This document shows, in pieces, positions 1 to 8,570 of a DNA stretch of 64,000 bases (positions are counted from its first letter, which is position 1; each line of letters starts with the position of its first letter). A program made the translations under genes and the position numbers. This stretch comes from Bog-375 sp049587755 (GTDB lineage: Bacteria; Acidobacteriota; Terriglobia; Bryobacterales; Bryobacteraceae). Below the pieces are notes generated by a model. The model was not told the DNA's origin. It did no database searches and saw only the letters and a list, made by a program, of their open reading frames with translations. The stretch spans positions 65,681 through 129,680 of the forward strand of contig JBAVEN010000049.1 in the NCBI GenBank assembly GCA_049587755.1, given 5' to 3'.

Positions 1-82
1 GGTAACCATGGCGGCGTATGATACCACACGGCGCGGCGCGCGGCCCGGCGCACCCTGCCATCCATAAGCTAAGCTCAATGGG

Positions 83-1729
83 ATGCCGAACCTGCTGGAC
101 CGGCTGGACAGTTGGAAACGCCGCTTTGGCCCGCCGGAGACCGGGCAACTGGAGCGGCTGCTTCGCGCGGCGGCGAAATACCGCGTGCGCGATGCCGCAG
201 GCCTGATTCGCCTGCATGAGACGCTGCTTTTCCTGCGGGCCTATCCGCGCACGCCGGAAGTGGCGCGGCTTGCCGACACGATCTTGTTCGCGTTTGCCGG
301 CCGCGTGGCTCGCTTGCGCGCGGCGGGCGTGGACCTGGAGCCGTTCGCCGAGCCGGAGGTTTCCGGCATCGCCGGCACGGATCTCACCGCGGTGTTCAGC
401 TTCGAGGTGGCGCGCAGCCTGGTCAAGCGCTATCGACGCGCCATTCGCCTGGCCTGGGACGCACACGACGAAATCGACCGTGTGGGAGCGGACGCGCCGC
501 ACTTGGCGCCGCTGATTCGCGAAGAGTGGCCGGTGGAAGCGCACGTTCCGTTCGAGCGCTGGCTGGCGGCGGCGCGCCCGCGCGCGGAAATCGAGTTGCC
601 CTGGCTGCTGGACCGCCTGCGGGCGATCGCACCAGAGCGCACCGCCGAGCGCTACAACGCGATGGGGCTGCCACTCACCTTTGAGATCGGCAGCCGCGTT
701 TCGCGCTCCCGCCAGCGGGCGCCGATGCGCGGCCTGTTCTGCCACACTGAGCCGCTGATCGCGCGGCGCGACATCTCGCTGGCGCGCGAATTGGCGGCGC
801 CGCCGCTCGCTATCGAGCGCCTGGTGCCCGCGGACGCGCGCAAGATGCTAGATCTGATTCTCGATACTTCGGCCATGCGCTTTCGCGAGCTGTACGGCTT
901 CAGCCACCCGGACGAAGCCAACGTATTCAGTGCCGACGCGGGCCGCGGCGTCGAAATCGTCTTCTTCGGCGTGCCGCCGCGCTGGCGGCTTCCGCTGCGC
1001 GCCTACCACGCCGGCATGTTCTTCAAGAACGGCGTCCCCGCCGGCTACGTCGAGCTGCTTTCCTTCTTCGATCGCGCCGAAGTGGGATTCAACCTGTACT
1101 ACACCTTCCGCGACGGTGAATCGGCATGGCTCTACGCGCGGCTGCTGCATTTGTTCCACCAGGTGCTGGGCGTGATTTGCTTTTCTGTGGACCCGTACCA
1201 GATCGGCGACGAAAATGCCGAGGCTATCGATTCAGGCGCCTTCTGGTTCTATCGCAAACTGGGATTCCGGCCAGTCGATCCGAACCTCGCCGCGTTAGCC
1301 GAGCGCGAAGAGGAACGCATCGCGCGCACACCCGGCTATCGCAGCTCACGCCGCACGTTGCAGCGCCTCGCTACAGGATACGTGTTGTTTGAAGGCCCCG
1401 GAGCTGAGGCCGGCCAATGGGATCGCTTTTCGATTCGCAATGCGGGGCTCGCAGCCACGCGCGCGCTGGCTGCGCGGTTCGGCGGCGATACCGGGCGCAT
1501 GAGCCGCGCCGCGAGCCGCTTCGCCGCCCGCCATTTCGGCGTGGAATCGGCGAGCGGGCTGGCGCTGGTGTTGAGCGTAATTCCCGGCGTTGCGAGTTGG
1601 AGCCCGGCGGAAAAGAAGGTAGTGGCAGCGATTCTGCGCGCCAAGGAGCGCGGCTCGGAGACACACTACCTGCGGCTGATGCAACGGCATGACAGGCTGC
1701 GAGCAGCGTTTCTCAAGCTGGGGCGCTAA
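83..1729 (+). CDS. Uncharacterised 548-aa protein with a GNAT-like C-terminal part
   Basis: I do not recognise a named family. The N-terminal half is rich in Arg, Leu and Ala and looks alpha-helical. No signal peptide or membrane segment is visible. Around residues 385-397 the text AFWFYRKLGFRP, following a DENAEAIDSG stretch, resembles the end of a GNAT acetyltransferase fold (the neighbour-Asn and YxKxGF signature), and the preceding ~100 residues alternate beta-like and helical segments. An acyltransferase-like role is therefore possible but unproven. The chosen ATG has only a weak upstream purine stretch. It is the first gene of the window and convergent with the small ORF that follows. 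The frame is long and uninterrupted with consistent third-position GC, so I am confident it is a real gene. Confidence 0.8.
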   Translation: MPNLLDRLDSWKRRFGPPETGQLERLLRAAAKYRVRDAAGLIRLHETLLFLRAYPRTPEVARLADTILFAFAGRVARLRAAGVDLEPFAEPEVSGIAGTDLTAVFSFEVARSLVKRYRRAIRLAWDAHDEIDRVGADAPHLAPLIREEWPVEAHVPFERWLAAARPRAEIELPWLLDRLRAIAPERTAERYNAMGLPLTFEIGSRVSRSRQRAPMRGLFCHTEPLIARRDISLARELAAPPLAIERLVPADARKMLDLILDTSAMRFRELYGFSHPDEANVFSADAGRGVEIVFFGVPPRWRLPLRAYHAGMFFKNGVPAGYVELLSFFDRAEVGFNLYYTFRDGESAWLYARLLHLFHQVLGVICFSVDPYQIGDENAEAIDSGAFWFYRKLGFRPVDPNLAALAEREEERIARTPGYRSSRRTLQRLATGYVLFEGPGAEAGQWDRFSIRNAGLAATRALAARFGGDTGRMSRAASRFAARHFGVESASGLALVLSVIPGVASWSPAEKKVVAAILRAKERGSETHYLRLMQRHDRLRAAFLKLGR

Positions 1730-1746
1730 TATGCCCGCTCACCAGA

Positions 1747-1890
1747 TCAGGGCTTCGCCCGAAGCGACGATGCAATCTCCTCCAAGCAGCGATTGGCTTG
1801 TGTGAGGTTACGATCGATTCGCAAAAGCAGCCTGCAGGGGATAACGGCTAAAACAACGACAAGCAGGAACAAGATCACGGTGAGAGTCAT
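1747..1890 (-). CDS. Candidate 47-aa single-pass membrane protein
   Basis: Reading the minus strand from an ATG at 1890 gives 47 codons ending in TGA. Residues 3-22 form one strongly hydrophobic segment (TVILFLLVVVLAVIP and onward), followed by an amphipathic Arg/Glu-bearing tail of about 25 residues. That composition is typical of small inner-membrane proteins rather than of random GC-rich sequence. A GGGAG lies directly in front of the ATG, too close to be a normal ribosome site. It sits between the convergent end of the preceding gene and rpmE on the same strand. No function can be assigned; it may be spurious. Confidence 0.4.
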   Translation of the reverse strand: MTLTVILFLLVVVLAVIPCRLLLRIDRNLTQANRCLEEIASSLRAKP

Positions 1891-1990
1891 GCTCCCATTG
1901 TACGCGCGAACACGCTGCGCGGAACACTGGCGAGTCGGCTATTTTGGAGCTGAAACGCGGTTTTCGAGAGCCACTCGGAACCCTAGCGGC

Positions 1991-2227
1991 TTACGTGGTC
2001 GGCTGGACTGCCTTCTTGGCGGCGCGGGAGACCTTGTATTTCTTCTCGAACTTGTCCACGCGGCCGGCGGTATCGATTAGCTTCTGGCGGCCGGTGAAGA
2101 ACGGGTGGCAGGAGGAGCAGATTTCCACGCGGATGTCGCCTTTGTGCGTGGACCGGGTCATGAACGTGTGGCCGCAGGCGCAAATCACGTTCACAGGGGC
2201 ATACGCAGGATGAATTCCAGCTTTCAT
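1991..2227 (-). CDS. rpmE: 50S ribosomal protein L31, zinc-binding form
   Basis: A 78-aa L31, the expected size. It begins MKAGIHPAY and carries the paired cysteines of the zinc-containing (C+) type at residues 16, 18, 37 and 40 (CAC and CSSC), followed by the HPFFTG core typical of L31. The tail is Lys-rich. It is a structural component of the large ribosomal subunit. The zinc form is often exchanged for a Cys-less paralogue under zinc starvation in other bacteria; no such paralogue is in this window. The gene stands alone on the minus strand behind a hairpin (2277-2311) and a TATACT box. Confidence 0.97.
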   Translation of the reverse strand: MKAGIHPAYAPVNVICACGHTFMTRSTHKGDIRVEICSSCHPFFTGRQKLIDTAGRVDKFEKKYKVSRAAKKAVQPTT

Positions 2228-2258
2228 TTTTGTTGCGGGGGATCCTTTCGAGACTTTC

Positions 2259-2264
2259 AGTATA
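2259..2264 (-). promoter_or_regulatory. Possible -10 box of rpmE
   Basis: On the minus strand the hexamer TATACT lies 31 bases upstream of the L31 ATG, a normal distance for a short 5' leader. No good -35 is visible: the place for it is occupied by the stem of the 2277-2311 hairpin. Confidence 0.3.
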
Positions 2265-2276
2265 GCAAAAACATGA

Positions 2277-2311
2277 AACCCCCGTGGCCCTGTTAGAGAT
2301 CCACGGGGGTT
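2277..2311 (-). terminator. Rho-independent terminator-like hairpin upstream of rpmE
   Basis: Two perfectly complementary 11-base arms (AACCCCCGTGG at 2277-2287 and its complement at 2301-2311) enclose a 13-base loop. On the minus strand the stem is followed by TTTCATGTTTTT, a broken U tract, so it reads as an intrinsic terminator for transcription arriving from the alpha/beta hydrolase gene. Because it sits ~50 bases in front of rpmE it could also act as an attenuator. Confidence 0.6.
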
Positions 2312-2583
2312 GATAGCCTAAGAAAACCTGAGGCTTTGGTTGCGCAAGAGGCAGCCGGTCCACAGGAACTTGACCCCGCCAACTGGAGCAGGCGTCGGCT
2401 ACGTTAGAGGCTCGACTTTAACAGTCGGCCACCTCCTGCGGTCGCTTGTTACTTTCCATCTTCTCTGGACCACCTCCTTTCCCAGTGATAGAAAAATATT
2501 CGCACGAGAGGCGCGGGAAAGTCAATACTGTTTTCCATATGCAGTACTCATTGCTGGTTGTGCCGCGATATGTAGTATTGCGG
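2312..2583. other. Intergenic stretch between hydrolase and rpmE hairpin
   Basis: About 270 bases downstream of the hydrolase stop codon. Short frames here have no coherent composition, and I see no RNA fold I can name. It would be the 3' untranslated region of the hydrolase transcript, ended by the hairpin at 2277-2311. Confidence 0.5.
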
Positions 2584-3621
2584 TTACAGATTTCGAGCCG
2601 CGAACCGGCACATGGCGAGACCATCCATGAGCTTGAACGGCAGCCGGCCGGTGGTGTAATGGCCGCAAGGAAGCGTGTAGACCTGGTGCGGCAGGTCCAT
2701 CTCGCGGAAGGCGCTCAGCACCTGCTTCGAATAGACCGGCAGGAAACTGGTGTCGTGCTTGGCCCAGATGAGCAGGCTGGGCATCTTGCGGTTCTCCATG
2801 CGGCTCAGGTAAGCGGCCGGGCTGATTACCGACCAGTAGCGGCGCAAATCGTCCTGCGAAACATCGCTCGCGAATCCCTTGCGCACGTGCTGAGTAGAGA
2901 GGCCGGTCCAGACCACGTCGGAAAAATACATCGAGACGTGATTGAAAATGCCCAGCTTGATTCGGCTGTCGTGAGCCGCGGCTATGAAGGCCACGCAGGA
3001 ACCCAGGCTGGTGCCGAGAATGGCCAGCCGCTGGTAGCCTTGGGCAGCGAGCCAATCCAAACACGCGCGCGCATCGATCACCGATTGCCGCGAAGCGTGG
3101 ATGGTGCGTCCCACGTTGCTCGAGACGTGGTAGTCGGCGCGCTCAAGTTCCGCCGGCATGCGCTCGGCGTGGTACGCCATGCTCATGCGCAGCGCGCTGA
3201 CGCCAAAGCGGTTCAGCAACTTGGCCAGGCCGACGTGGCCATCCACGCCGGCGTTCCACTGCGGCAGCACGAGCACGGCGCGGCGCGGCTCGCGCTCCAC
3301 GGGGAACCACAGCGCATGCATGGTGTTGTTCTCCGGGTACGGCGTCTCGACCGGACTGGTGAAGGTGAGATGACCCTCGCGCAGTCGATAATCCGCCGCC
3401 GGCTGGTAACGGAAGAAGCGATCCGAATCGGCCAGCGCTTCTCGGGCGAAGCCGTCGAGCGCTTCGCGGGCGTGGCCATTGACGCGCTCGGGCAAGCCCG
3501 GAAAATCGAGCCTGCGGAGCCAGTCCAAGCCCCATTCAAACGGCCGCACCACGCGGTTGGTATCGCGCGTCGCCAGCTTGCGTTCCCAATTGTCGATCCA
3601 GCGGGCGTAAATCCCAGGCAT
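2584..3621 (-). CDS. Alpha/beta hydrolase (ABHD18-like)
   Basis: A 345-aa cytoplasmic protein without signal peptide. The nucleophile elbow GTSLGS lies near residue 204. Candidate triad partners are the Asp in WAKHDTSF (near 286) and the His in CGHYTTG (near 320), in the correct order for an alpha/beta hydrolase. The N-terminal DNWERKLATRD stretch and overall length resemble the ABHD18/DUF2048 group of esterase-like hydrolases; that family match is by eye. The substrate is unknown. The ATG at 3621 is the natural start. Transcription probably ends at the hairpin 270 bases downstream. A large frame on the opposite strand is a shadow of this gene. Confidence 0.85.
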   Translation of the reverse strand: MPGIYARWIDNWERKLATRDTNRVVRPFEWGLDWLRRLDFPGLPERVNGHAREALDGFAREALADSDRFFRYQPAADYRLREGHLTFTSPVETPYPENNTMHALWFPVEREPRRAVLVLPQWNAGVDGHVGLAKLLNRFGVSALRMSMAYHAERMPAELERADYHVSSNVGRTIHASRQSVIDARACLDWLAAQGYQRLAILGTSLGSCVAFIAAAHDSRIKLGIFNHVSMYFSDVVWTGLSTQHVRKGFASDVSQDDLRRYWSVISPAAYLSRMENRKMPSLLIWAKHDTSFLPVYSKQVLSAFREMDLPHQVYTLPCGHYTTGRLPFKLMDGLAMCRFAARNL

Positions 3622-3828
3622 GTTCTTTGCGAAGCCTTCTCAAGTTTAGCGTGAAGGAGAGGTGCGGAACAGTTTGACCGGACCGGCCTGCATTGACTGT
3701 CAGTGCCCAGGAGGCGGTTTTATAGAAGCACTGGCGTCCTGAAGCCGCAGACACGGTTTTTCGGCGCTGTCATCAACCACGCCGGCGGGCAGCCCAGCCG
3801 CTGGCCCTGCTATCTCGGAACAAGCGCC

Positions 3829-5469
3829 TTACTGCGCGTCGGTGACCTTGCCGCCGATGAAGGTGATTTTCAGATCCTTGTACATGTAAACGGTTTTCTG
3901 TCCCGAGTGGAATTCCGTAACGGGCCGGCCCATGGTGGCAACCACTTGATCGATGGTCTGGCCAAGAGCAACGGATTGAGCCGGTGGATTCCCGCCGGCG
4001 CCTTGAGCGGTTTGCTGCAGCTCGCTGGCGACATTCGGATCGGGCGCGGGCAAATCCGCGGCGTACGGGGCGGGCGTCTGGGCGCGCAGCGAGGCGCTGA
4101 GCGCCGGCAAATTGTTCTGGCCCTGTTTGGACTGCAATTCGCCCAAGCCCTGATCGAGCATCTCGCGCATGTGGTTCTGCATCTCCTGCAAGTCCGTGAG
4201 CGCGATCTGAACTGCCCTGCCGCTCTGGCAGTCCGAGACCTTGCTGGCCAGCACCTTGGCGTTGGTCGGGTCCGGGTATACAGGCTCGGGGTCGAGCTGC
4301 AGCACGTCGCCTTGGGTAACTGCGCATTGCTCACCATTGGCGCTGACCACCACGATGCTGCTGACGATGAAGACGTGTTCCTTGTTGGGCGATAAGGCCG
4401 GAGGCGGCGCACTGGAGGCCGGCGCGGGGCTTGGCGCAGCCGCCTGAGGGGCCTGGGCTGCCTGGCTGTCGGCGCTCTCTTGCGCCAGTTGCTGCCGGAT
4501 TTCATCGGCGACGGCCTGTTTAACGTCCGGAGTAAGGGTCACCTGGCCCCCGGAGGCGGTGTTGCCGGCCGGCGGCGGCGGCGCCTGAGCATTGGCGGCT
4601 GCAGCCGCATCCAGCCGCTCCTGATACGCTTCCTGCAACGAGGTTGCCAGCAGGTAATCGGTCAACCACAAATTGGGGCCGGCATAGGATGGGTAAGGAG
4701 CAAAGTAGCCGGCATAGAACCCGAACCATGGGTTCCCTGCCCAGCCCCACCGATAGTAAACCGGTGCTGCCCAGGGACTGTATGCCCAGGCGTAGAATCC
4801 CGGCGTGTAGAAACGGAGCGGAGCGTAAATATTGAAGGCGATCCCGCGATAGTAATAGGGGCGATAGAAGCGGGCCATGGGGCGGCCGCCAACGTAGTAG
4901 GTCCGCTGCACGAACGAGTGTCCCCGAACATAGACCGACCGTTGCACGTAGCCGTGCCCGCGCCCGTTAGCAACGGCGATGCGGCCGCCGGGAAGCCTGT
5001 TGACGATTCGCCGCTGGCCACCGGGACCGTGATAAACGGTGGCGTTGCCCCTTCGGGCAACCATGGAGTGGCCTGGCCCGCCGCGCGCTCCGTTGTATCC
5101 GCCTGGGCGGACCGAGCCGCGGTTCATGGACGAACCGGGGCGGGAGCCGGCCGCCCTGTTCTGGAATCCCCCTGCGGGCCGGGCGCCGGGACGATTGACC
5201 CGGTTCTGCGGGCCGCGCCCCGCTACACCAGGGCGGTTGTTGCCGTGGGACGCTGTGCTTGGTCCGCGGCCGGCGGTGGAGGGCCGGGAGGCTGGGTGGC
5301 CCGGCTGGGCTCCATGCGCGGGCTGGCTTCTCGGCGCCGGATGGCTGCCGCCTCCCTTTTGCTCATGGCCCTGCGCAAACAGGGCCGCGGCCAAAACAAA
5401 GGGCAATGCCACCGCCATTGCCCGAGCCCATCGCGGCAACAAACCTAGGCGGCTTCTCAGGTCACTCAT
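3829..5469 (-). CDS. Secreted Arg/Gly/Pro- and Tyr-rich protein with SmpA-like C-terminus
   Basis: 546 aa from the ATG at 5469, chosen over a longer frame because AAAGGAAA lies 6-8 bases upstream. A signal peptide (basic start, then AMAVALPFVLAAALFAQG) is followed by ~150 residues of His/Gly/Pro/Arg-rich low complexity with RGG- and RPG-like steps. Next comes an aromatic block rich in Tyr, Trp and Phe (FYRPYYYRG onward, ~residues 205-280), an Ala/Pro linker, and a C-terminal domain near residues 488-546 containing GQTIDQVVATMGRP, similar to the SmpA/OmlA (BamE-like) fold. An envelope location is likely. The function is unknown. A related layout recurs in the gene at 56247. Confidence 0.8.
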   Translation of the reverse strand: MSDLRSRLGLLPRWARAMAVALPFVLAAALFAQGHEQKGGGSHPAPRSQPAHGAQPGHPASRPSTAGRGPSTASHGNNRPGVAGRGPQNRVNRPGARPAGGFQNRAAGSRPGSSMNRGSVRPGGYNGARGGPGHSMVARRGNATVYHGPGGQRRIVNRLPGGRIAVANGRGHGYVQRSVYVRGHSFVQRTYYVGGRPMARFYRPYYYRGIAFNIYAPLRFYTPGFYAWAYSPWAAPVYYRWGWAGNPWFGFYAGYFAPYPSYAGPNLWLTDYLLATSLQEAYQERLDAAAAANAQAPPPPAGNTASGGQVTLTPDVKQAVADEIRQQLAQESADSQAAQAPQAAAPSPAPASSAPPPALSPNKEHVFIVSSIVVVSANGEQCAVTQGDVLQLDPEPVYPDPTNAKVLASKVSDCQSGRAVQIALTDLQEMQNHMREMLDQGLGELQSKQGQNNLPALSASLRAQTPAPYAADLPAPDPNVASELQQTAQGAGGNPPAQSVALGQTIDQVVATMGRPVTEFHSGQKTVYMYKDLKITFIGGKVTDAQ

Positions 5470-6062
5470 GATGTTTCCTTTCCCGTGTTTGCGGATGGTC
5501 ATCCCGCATCCGAGTAGTCAAGATATACACCCGATTGAGCCTCCGAGACAAGCTTCGTCGTACTAGCGCGTCGAGGAGGGTCTTCGCCTGAAGATGGGCA
5601 CCCGATAATCTGGGCTGCTCGGCGTTGGCGAAGAGCAGTTCCCCGCCCCCAGCGCGACTGGCATAAGCAGTTCGGCATCAATGAGTTGCGGGAACTTGGG
5701 CGGACCATGACCCGCTCGATTTTCCGCTCTTCCCAGAGCTGACTTGCTGGTTTCGACGCTACAGTGCATCGGACGCTGTTGCAGGGCGCGCCCGCCCACT
5801 CCTTCACGGCCGCGGCTCCGAAATGCCGTGGCTCCGAAAAGCGCCGGCGGAACCGGGTACTGTACAATAGTGGCCGAAACTGCCCGATCGTTTCGAGGAT
5901 CAGCTCATGTCCGGTACCGCGCAGCCGGAACCTGCCCGGCAACGGCGGTTGCTTGTTTCCTTCGGTTCCGTCCGGCTATATACTGATGCGAATGATCGAA
6001 GGCCAGGGTGAGGCGTTCGCAACTAAGTTCCGAGAACGCTTAAAACTGTAGCGGGAGCCGTG
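5470..6062. other. Divergent intergenic region between secreted protein and kinase
   Basis: About 590 bases between two divergently read genes. The short frames here look non-coding. It holds one copy of a dispersed repeat (5796-5823), followed by a partial second copy of its GGCTCCGAAA end. A TATACT at 5979-5984, without a matching -35, lies about 80 bases before the kinase start. Otherwise nothing recognisable. Confidence 0.5.
5796..5823 (+). repeat. Dispersed intergenic repeat, copy 1
   Basis: Matches the pattern CCRCTCCYTCACGGYCGYGG followed by CTCNGAA, also found at 7888-7914, 14654-14678, 43092-43120 (reverse) and partly at 58161-58181. Right after this copy the end motif is repeated (GTGGCTCCGAAAA). 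Confidence 0.6.
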
Positions 6063-7799
6063 ATGGCAGCGGAAGATCAAGAAACGCAGGCGCACGATCC
6101 GGCGCCGCCGGGCGAGACCGCAGCGTCGATGCGGATCGGACGTTACGCGGTGGTGCGCGAACTGGGGCGGGGCGGCATGGGCATCGTCTACGAAGCCACC
6201 GATCCCGCCATCGGGCGAAGGGTTGCGATCAAGGTCATCAACCTGCAATTCCTGACGGGAGCGGGCGAAGCCCAGCTTTTGCGGGAACGGCTTTTCCGCG
6301 AAGCGCGCTCGGCCGGGGCGCTGTCGCATCCGGGGATCGTGGTGGTGTACGACGTCGGGGAGGACCGCGCGATGGCGTTTATCGCCATGGAGTACGTCGA
6401 CGGACCCTCCTTGCAGCAGGTGCTGCAATCGGGCAGAAAGCTCACCATCGCCGAAGTGGTGGAGATACTCCGGCAGGTCGCCGCAGCCCTTGATTACGCT
6501 CACGAGAACGGCGTGGTGCACCGCGATATCAAGCCGCCGAACGTCATGCTTCACAAGGGCAACCAGGTGAAGATAGCCGACTTCGGCATTGCCAAGATCA
6601 CCACGGCGCCGAAATACACGGCCACCGGCCTGGTGATGGGCACGCCCGCGTACATGTCACCGGAACAGATCGAAGGGCGCGAGGTGGATGGCAGGTCCGA
6701 CCAGTTTTCGTTGGCGGTGGTTGCCTATGAGCTGCTGACCGGAGCGGTTCCGTTCCAGGGGGGAACATACGCCTCGGTGGTTCACAGCATCGTGTACGGC
6801 CAGCGGCCGTCGGCGAAAGCGGCCAACCCGCTGCTGCCGGACACGGTGGACGGAGTGCTGGGACGGGAAATGGCGGCGCGGCCGGAGGATCGCTTTGCGA
6901 ACAGCACGGAATTCGTCTCCGCGCTGGATCTGGCGCTGCGCGCTACGGTGCCCGCGGCGGCGGAGCCCGCGCCCGCGCCCGTGTCTCCAGCCCGCGCCGC
7001 TCGCCGCGCGTTAGCTATGCTGGCGGTGTTTCTGGCGCTGGCGGTGGCCGGGGCGGCGACTTACAGGTTCTGGCCTGAGCTGCGAAACCTGGCGGGCCGC
7101 CCGGCGCAGGAGGCGCAATCTTCGGCGGGCAAAGCACCCGCGGGGACGGGGAGAGGAACGCCTGCTTCGGCGACGCCCACAGAAAAGAAGGGCGAACCGC
7201 CGGCGCCAGCCACCCAGGCCCAGATGCAACCACCTTCGCGTAGCGAGGCGGTACCGAAGACCGTAGCGCCGGCTGACACGGGCAAGGCGGCTGCGGAAGG
7301 CACGCCCGCCGCGCGCGTGGAGACTGCGGGGAGCACGGCCAAACCGCCGGTCCCGCATCCAGCAGAGGTCGCAACCCAGCCGGCGGTACGGGTGGTGCCG
7401 CCGCCAACCACGCTGAGCGTCATCGTGAAGTCGAACCAGCCGTGGACCGATACGGGGCTCGATCTCAACGTGACCGACACGGCCGCCATCACAGCCAGCG
7501 GAACCATCCGGATCGCGGCTAGCGGGCAGCTTGCCCTGCGGCAGCCGGGCGGGTTCATTCCCAACTGCGGCACGCCCAGGAAACTGTTTAGCCTGCCGGC
7601 CGGGCCGGTTCCCGCGCCGCAACTGAGCTGCTGGTCGTTAATCGGCCGCGTGGGAGCCGGGGGACCAATTTTCGAAATCGGCATGAACGGAAGCGTGCCC
7701 CCAGGGTCCGCCGGCCGCCTTTATCTCGGCATGAACGACGACAGCTTCGCGCAGAACTCCGGGTTCTGGACCGCCGTGGTTACCGTCACGCATCATTGA
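6063..7799 (+). CDS. Transmembrane Ser/Thr protein kinase with LecA-like extracytoplasmic domain
   Basis: 578 aa. The start is the ATG at 6063, with GGGAG 5 bases upstream; a GTG immediately before it is a less likely start. The PknB-type kinase domain spans residues ~27-290, with glycine loop GRGGMG (35-40), VAIK Lys57, HRDIKPPN with catalytic Asp155, DFG at 173-175 and the APE-like segment MSPEQ. All key residues are present. One membrane segment follows near 314-336. An Ala/Pro/Thr-rich linker then leads to a C-terminal domain (~450-578) whose CWSLIGRVG, IFEIG, GRLYLGMNDD and NSGFW motifs resemble the PA-I/LecA galactose-lectin fold. The architecture suggests a kinase that senses a carbohydrate or other envelope ligand; that role is inferred. 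Confidence 0.9.
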   Translation: MAAEDQETQAHDPAPPGETAASMRIGRYAVVRELGRGGMGIVYEATDPAIGRRVAIKVINLQFLTGAGEAQLLRERLFREARSAGALSHPGIVVVYDVGEDRAMAFIAMEYVDGPSLQQVLQSGRKLTIAEVVEILRQVAAALDYAHENGVVHRDIKPPNVMLHKGNQVKIADFGIAKITTAPKYTATGLVMGTPAYMSPEQIEGREVDGRSDQFSLAVVAYELLTGAVPFQGGTYASVVHSIVYGQRPSAKAANPLLPDTVDGVLGREMAARPEDRFANSTEFVSALDLALRATVPAAAEPAPAPVSPARAARRALAMLAVFLALAVAGAATYRFWPELRNLAGRPAQEAQSSAGKAPAGTGRGTPASATPTEKKGEPPAPATQAQMQPPSRSEAVPKTVAPADTGKAAAEGTPAARVETAGSTAKPPVPHPAEVATQPAVRVVPPPTTLSVIVKSNQPWTDTGLDLNVTDTAAITASGTIRIAASGQLALRQPGGFIPNCGTPRKLFSLPAGPVPAPQLSCWSLIGRVGAGGPIFEIGMNGSVPPGSAGRLYLGMNDDSFAQNSGFWTAVVTVTHH

Positions 7800-7887
7800 C
7801 AGGCGCGAATGGCGACGTCGGCCGAGAAGAAAACTGCCCCGTGCCGCGCTCGAACCGGCGGCTGAGGATGTGGCCGTACGCCCTCGG

Positions 7888-7914
7888 CCACTCCCTCACG
7901 GTCGTGGCTCAGAA
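7888..7914 (+). repeat. Dispersed intergenic repeat, copy 2, overlapping a gene end
   Basis: CCACTCCCTCACGGTCGTGG followed by CTCAGAA. On the minus strand the repeat encodes the last residues SEPRP and the stop codon of the gene at 7896-8567, so repeat insertion appears to have redefined that C-terminus. Confidence 0.65.
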
Positions 7915-8567
7915 GGGGACCGGAGCGGCAGCGAGAGGAGCCAGAACAGCCCAAGAGTGACGGCTGCACCGGCGAGCAGATAAACCGGCCAGGGGCCCAG
8001 CAGGTTCAGCAAGGACGCATGCACCGGCTTGCGACACAAGTAGGCGTAGTTGGTGCCTAGCCCGGCGTTGACGGCTCCGATTACGGCCGCACAGGCGAGC
8101 AGATAGCCGAACACGCGCAGCCATGCTCCGGGGCGCAGGGAAGCGATGCCGCCGAAGACGAGGAGCGCGACTGCTATCACGATGCCGCCGTGCGCCAGGA
8201 AGAAATAGATCGCCGGGTAAGTCGGCCAGGGCGACCACAGGTCCGGAGTGAGCAGGGCCATGCCGGCGCCGGCGAGGCCGGCGAAGTAGGTGAACTCGAC
8301 GATGGGCGCCGAGAGCGTCAGACAGGCGAGGACGGCGCCCCACAGCGTCAGGTCGCAGATCTGGAGAGGCAGGTTGCTCAGGTGGATGCCTTCATGCGAG
8401 TAGCGGTACGTCCACCAGACGATCTCGTTGATTGCCAGCGCCCAGCCGAGCGTCAGCCGCGCAGCGCGTTTTGGCAACCATCCGCGGCGACAGAGCAGCG
8501 ACAGCATGAACGCCGCCGCGGCGATGGCCGCCAGCAAGGAGAGATGGAGGATGCCGAAGGTGCGCAC
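7896..8567 (-). CDS. YwaF/TIGR02206 family membrane protein
   Basis: 223 aa with about six to seven hydrophobic segments. The motif NLPLQICDLTLWGAVLA and the adjacent His/Tyr-rich loop (RYSHEGIHL) are typical of the TIGR02206/YwaF family of integral membrane proteins of unknown function. The start is a GTG with AGAGGA about 8 bases upstream. It lies only 3 bases after the stop of the Mut7-C gene on the same strand, so the two are probably co-transcribed and translationally coupled. The last five residues are encoded inside a dispersed repeat. Confidence 0.85.
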   Translation of the reverse strand: MRTFGILHLSLLAAIAAAAFMLSLLCRRGWLPKRAARLTLGWALAINEIVWWTYRYSHEGIHLSNLPLQICDLTLWGAVLACLTLSAPIVEFTYFAGLAGAGMALLTPDLWSPWPTYPAIYFFLAHGGIVIAVALLVFGGIASLRPGAWLRVFGYLLACAAVIGAVNAGLGTNYAYLCRKPVHASLLNLLGPWPVYLLAGAAVTLGLFWLLSLPLRSPSEPRP

Positions 8568-8570
8568 GGA

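Noticed and set aside
2446..3654. Open frame of about 400 codons on the plus strand opposite the hydrolase
   Set aside because: It mirrors the hydrolase codons and is His/Gln/Arg-rich without domain motifs; a GC-rich antisense shadow.
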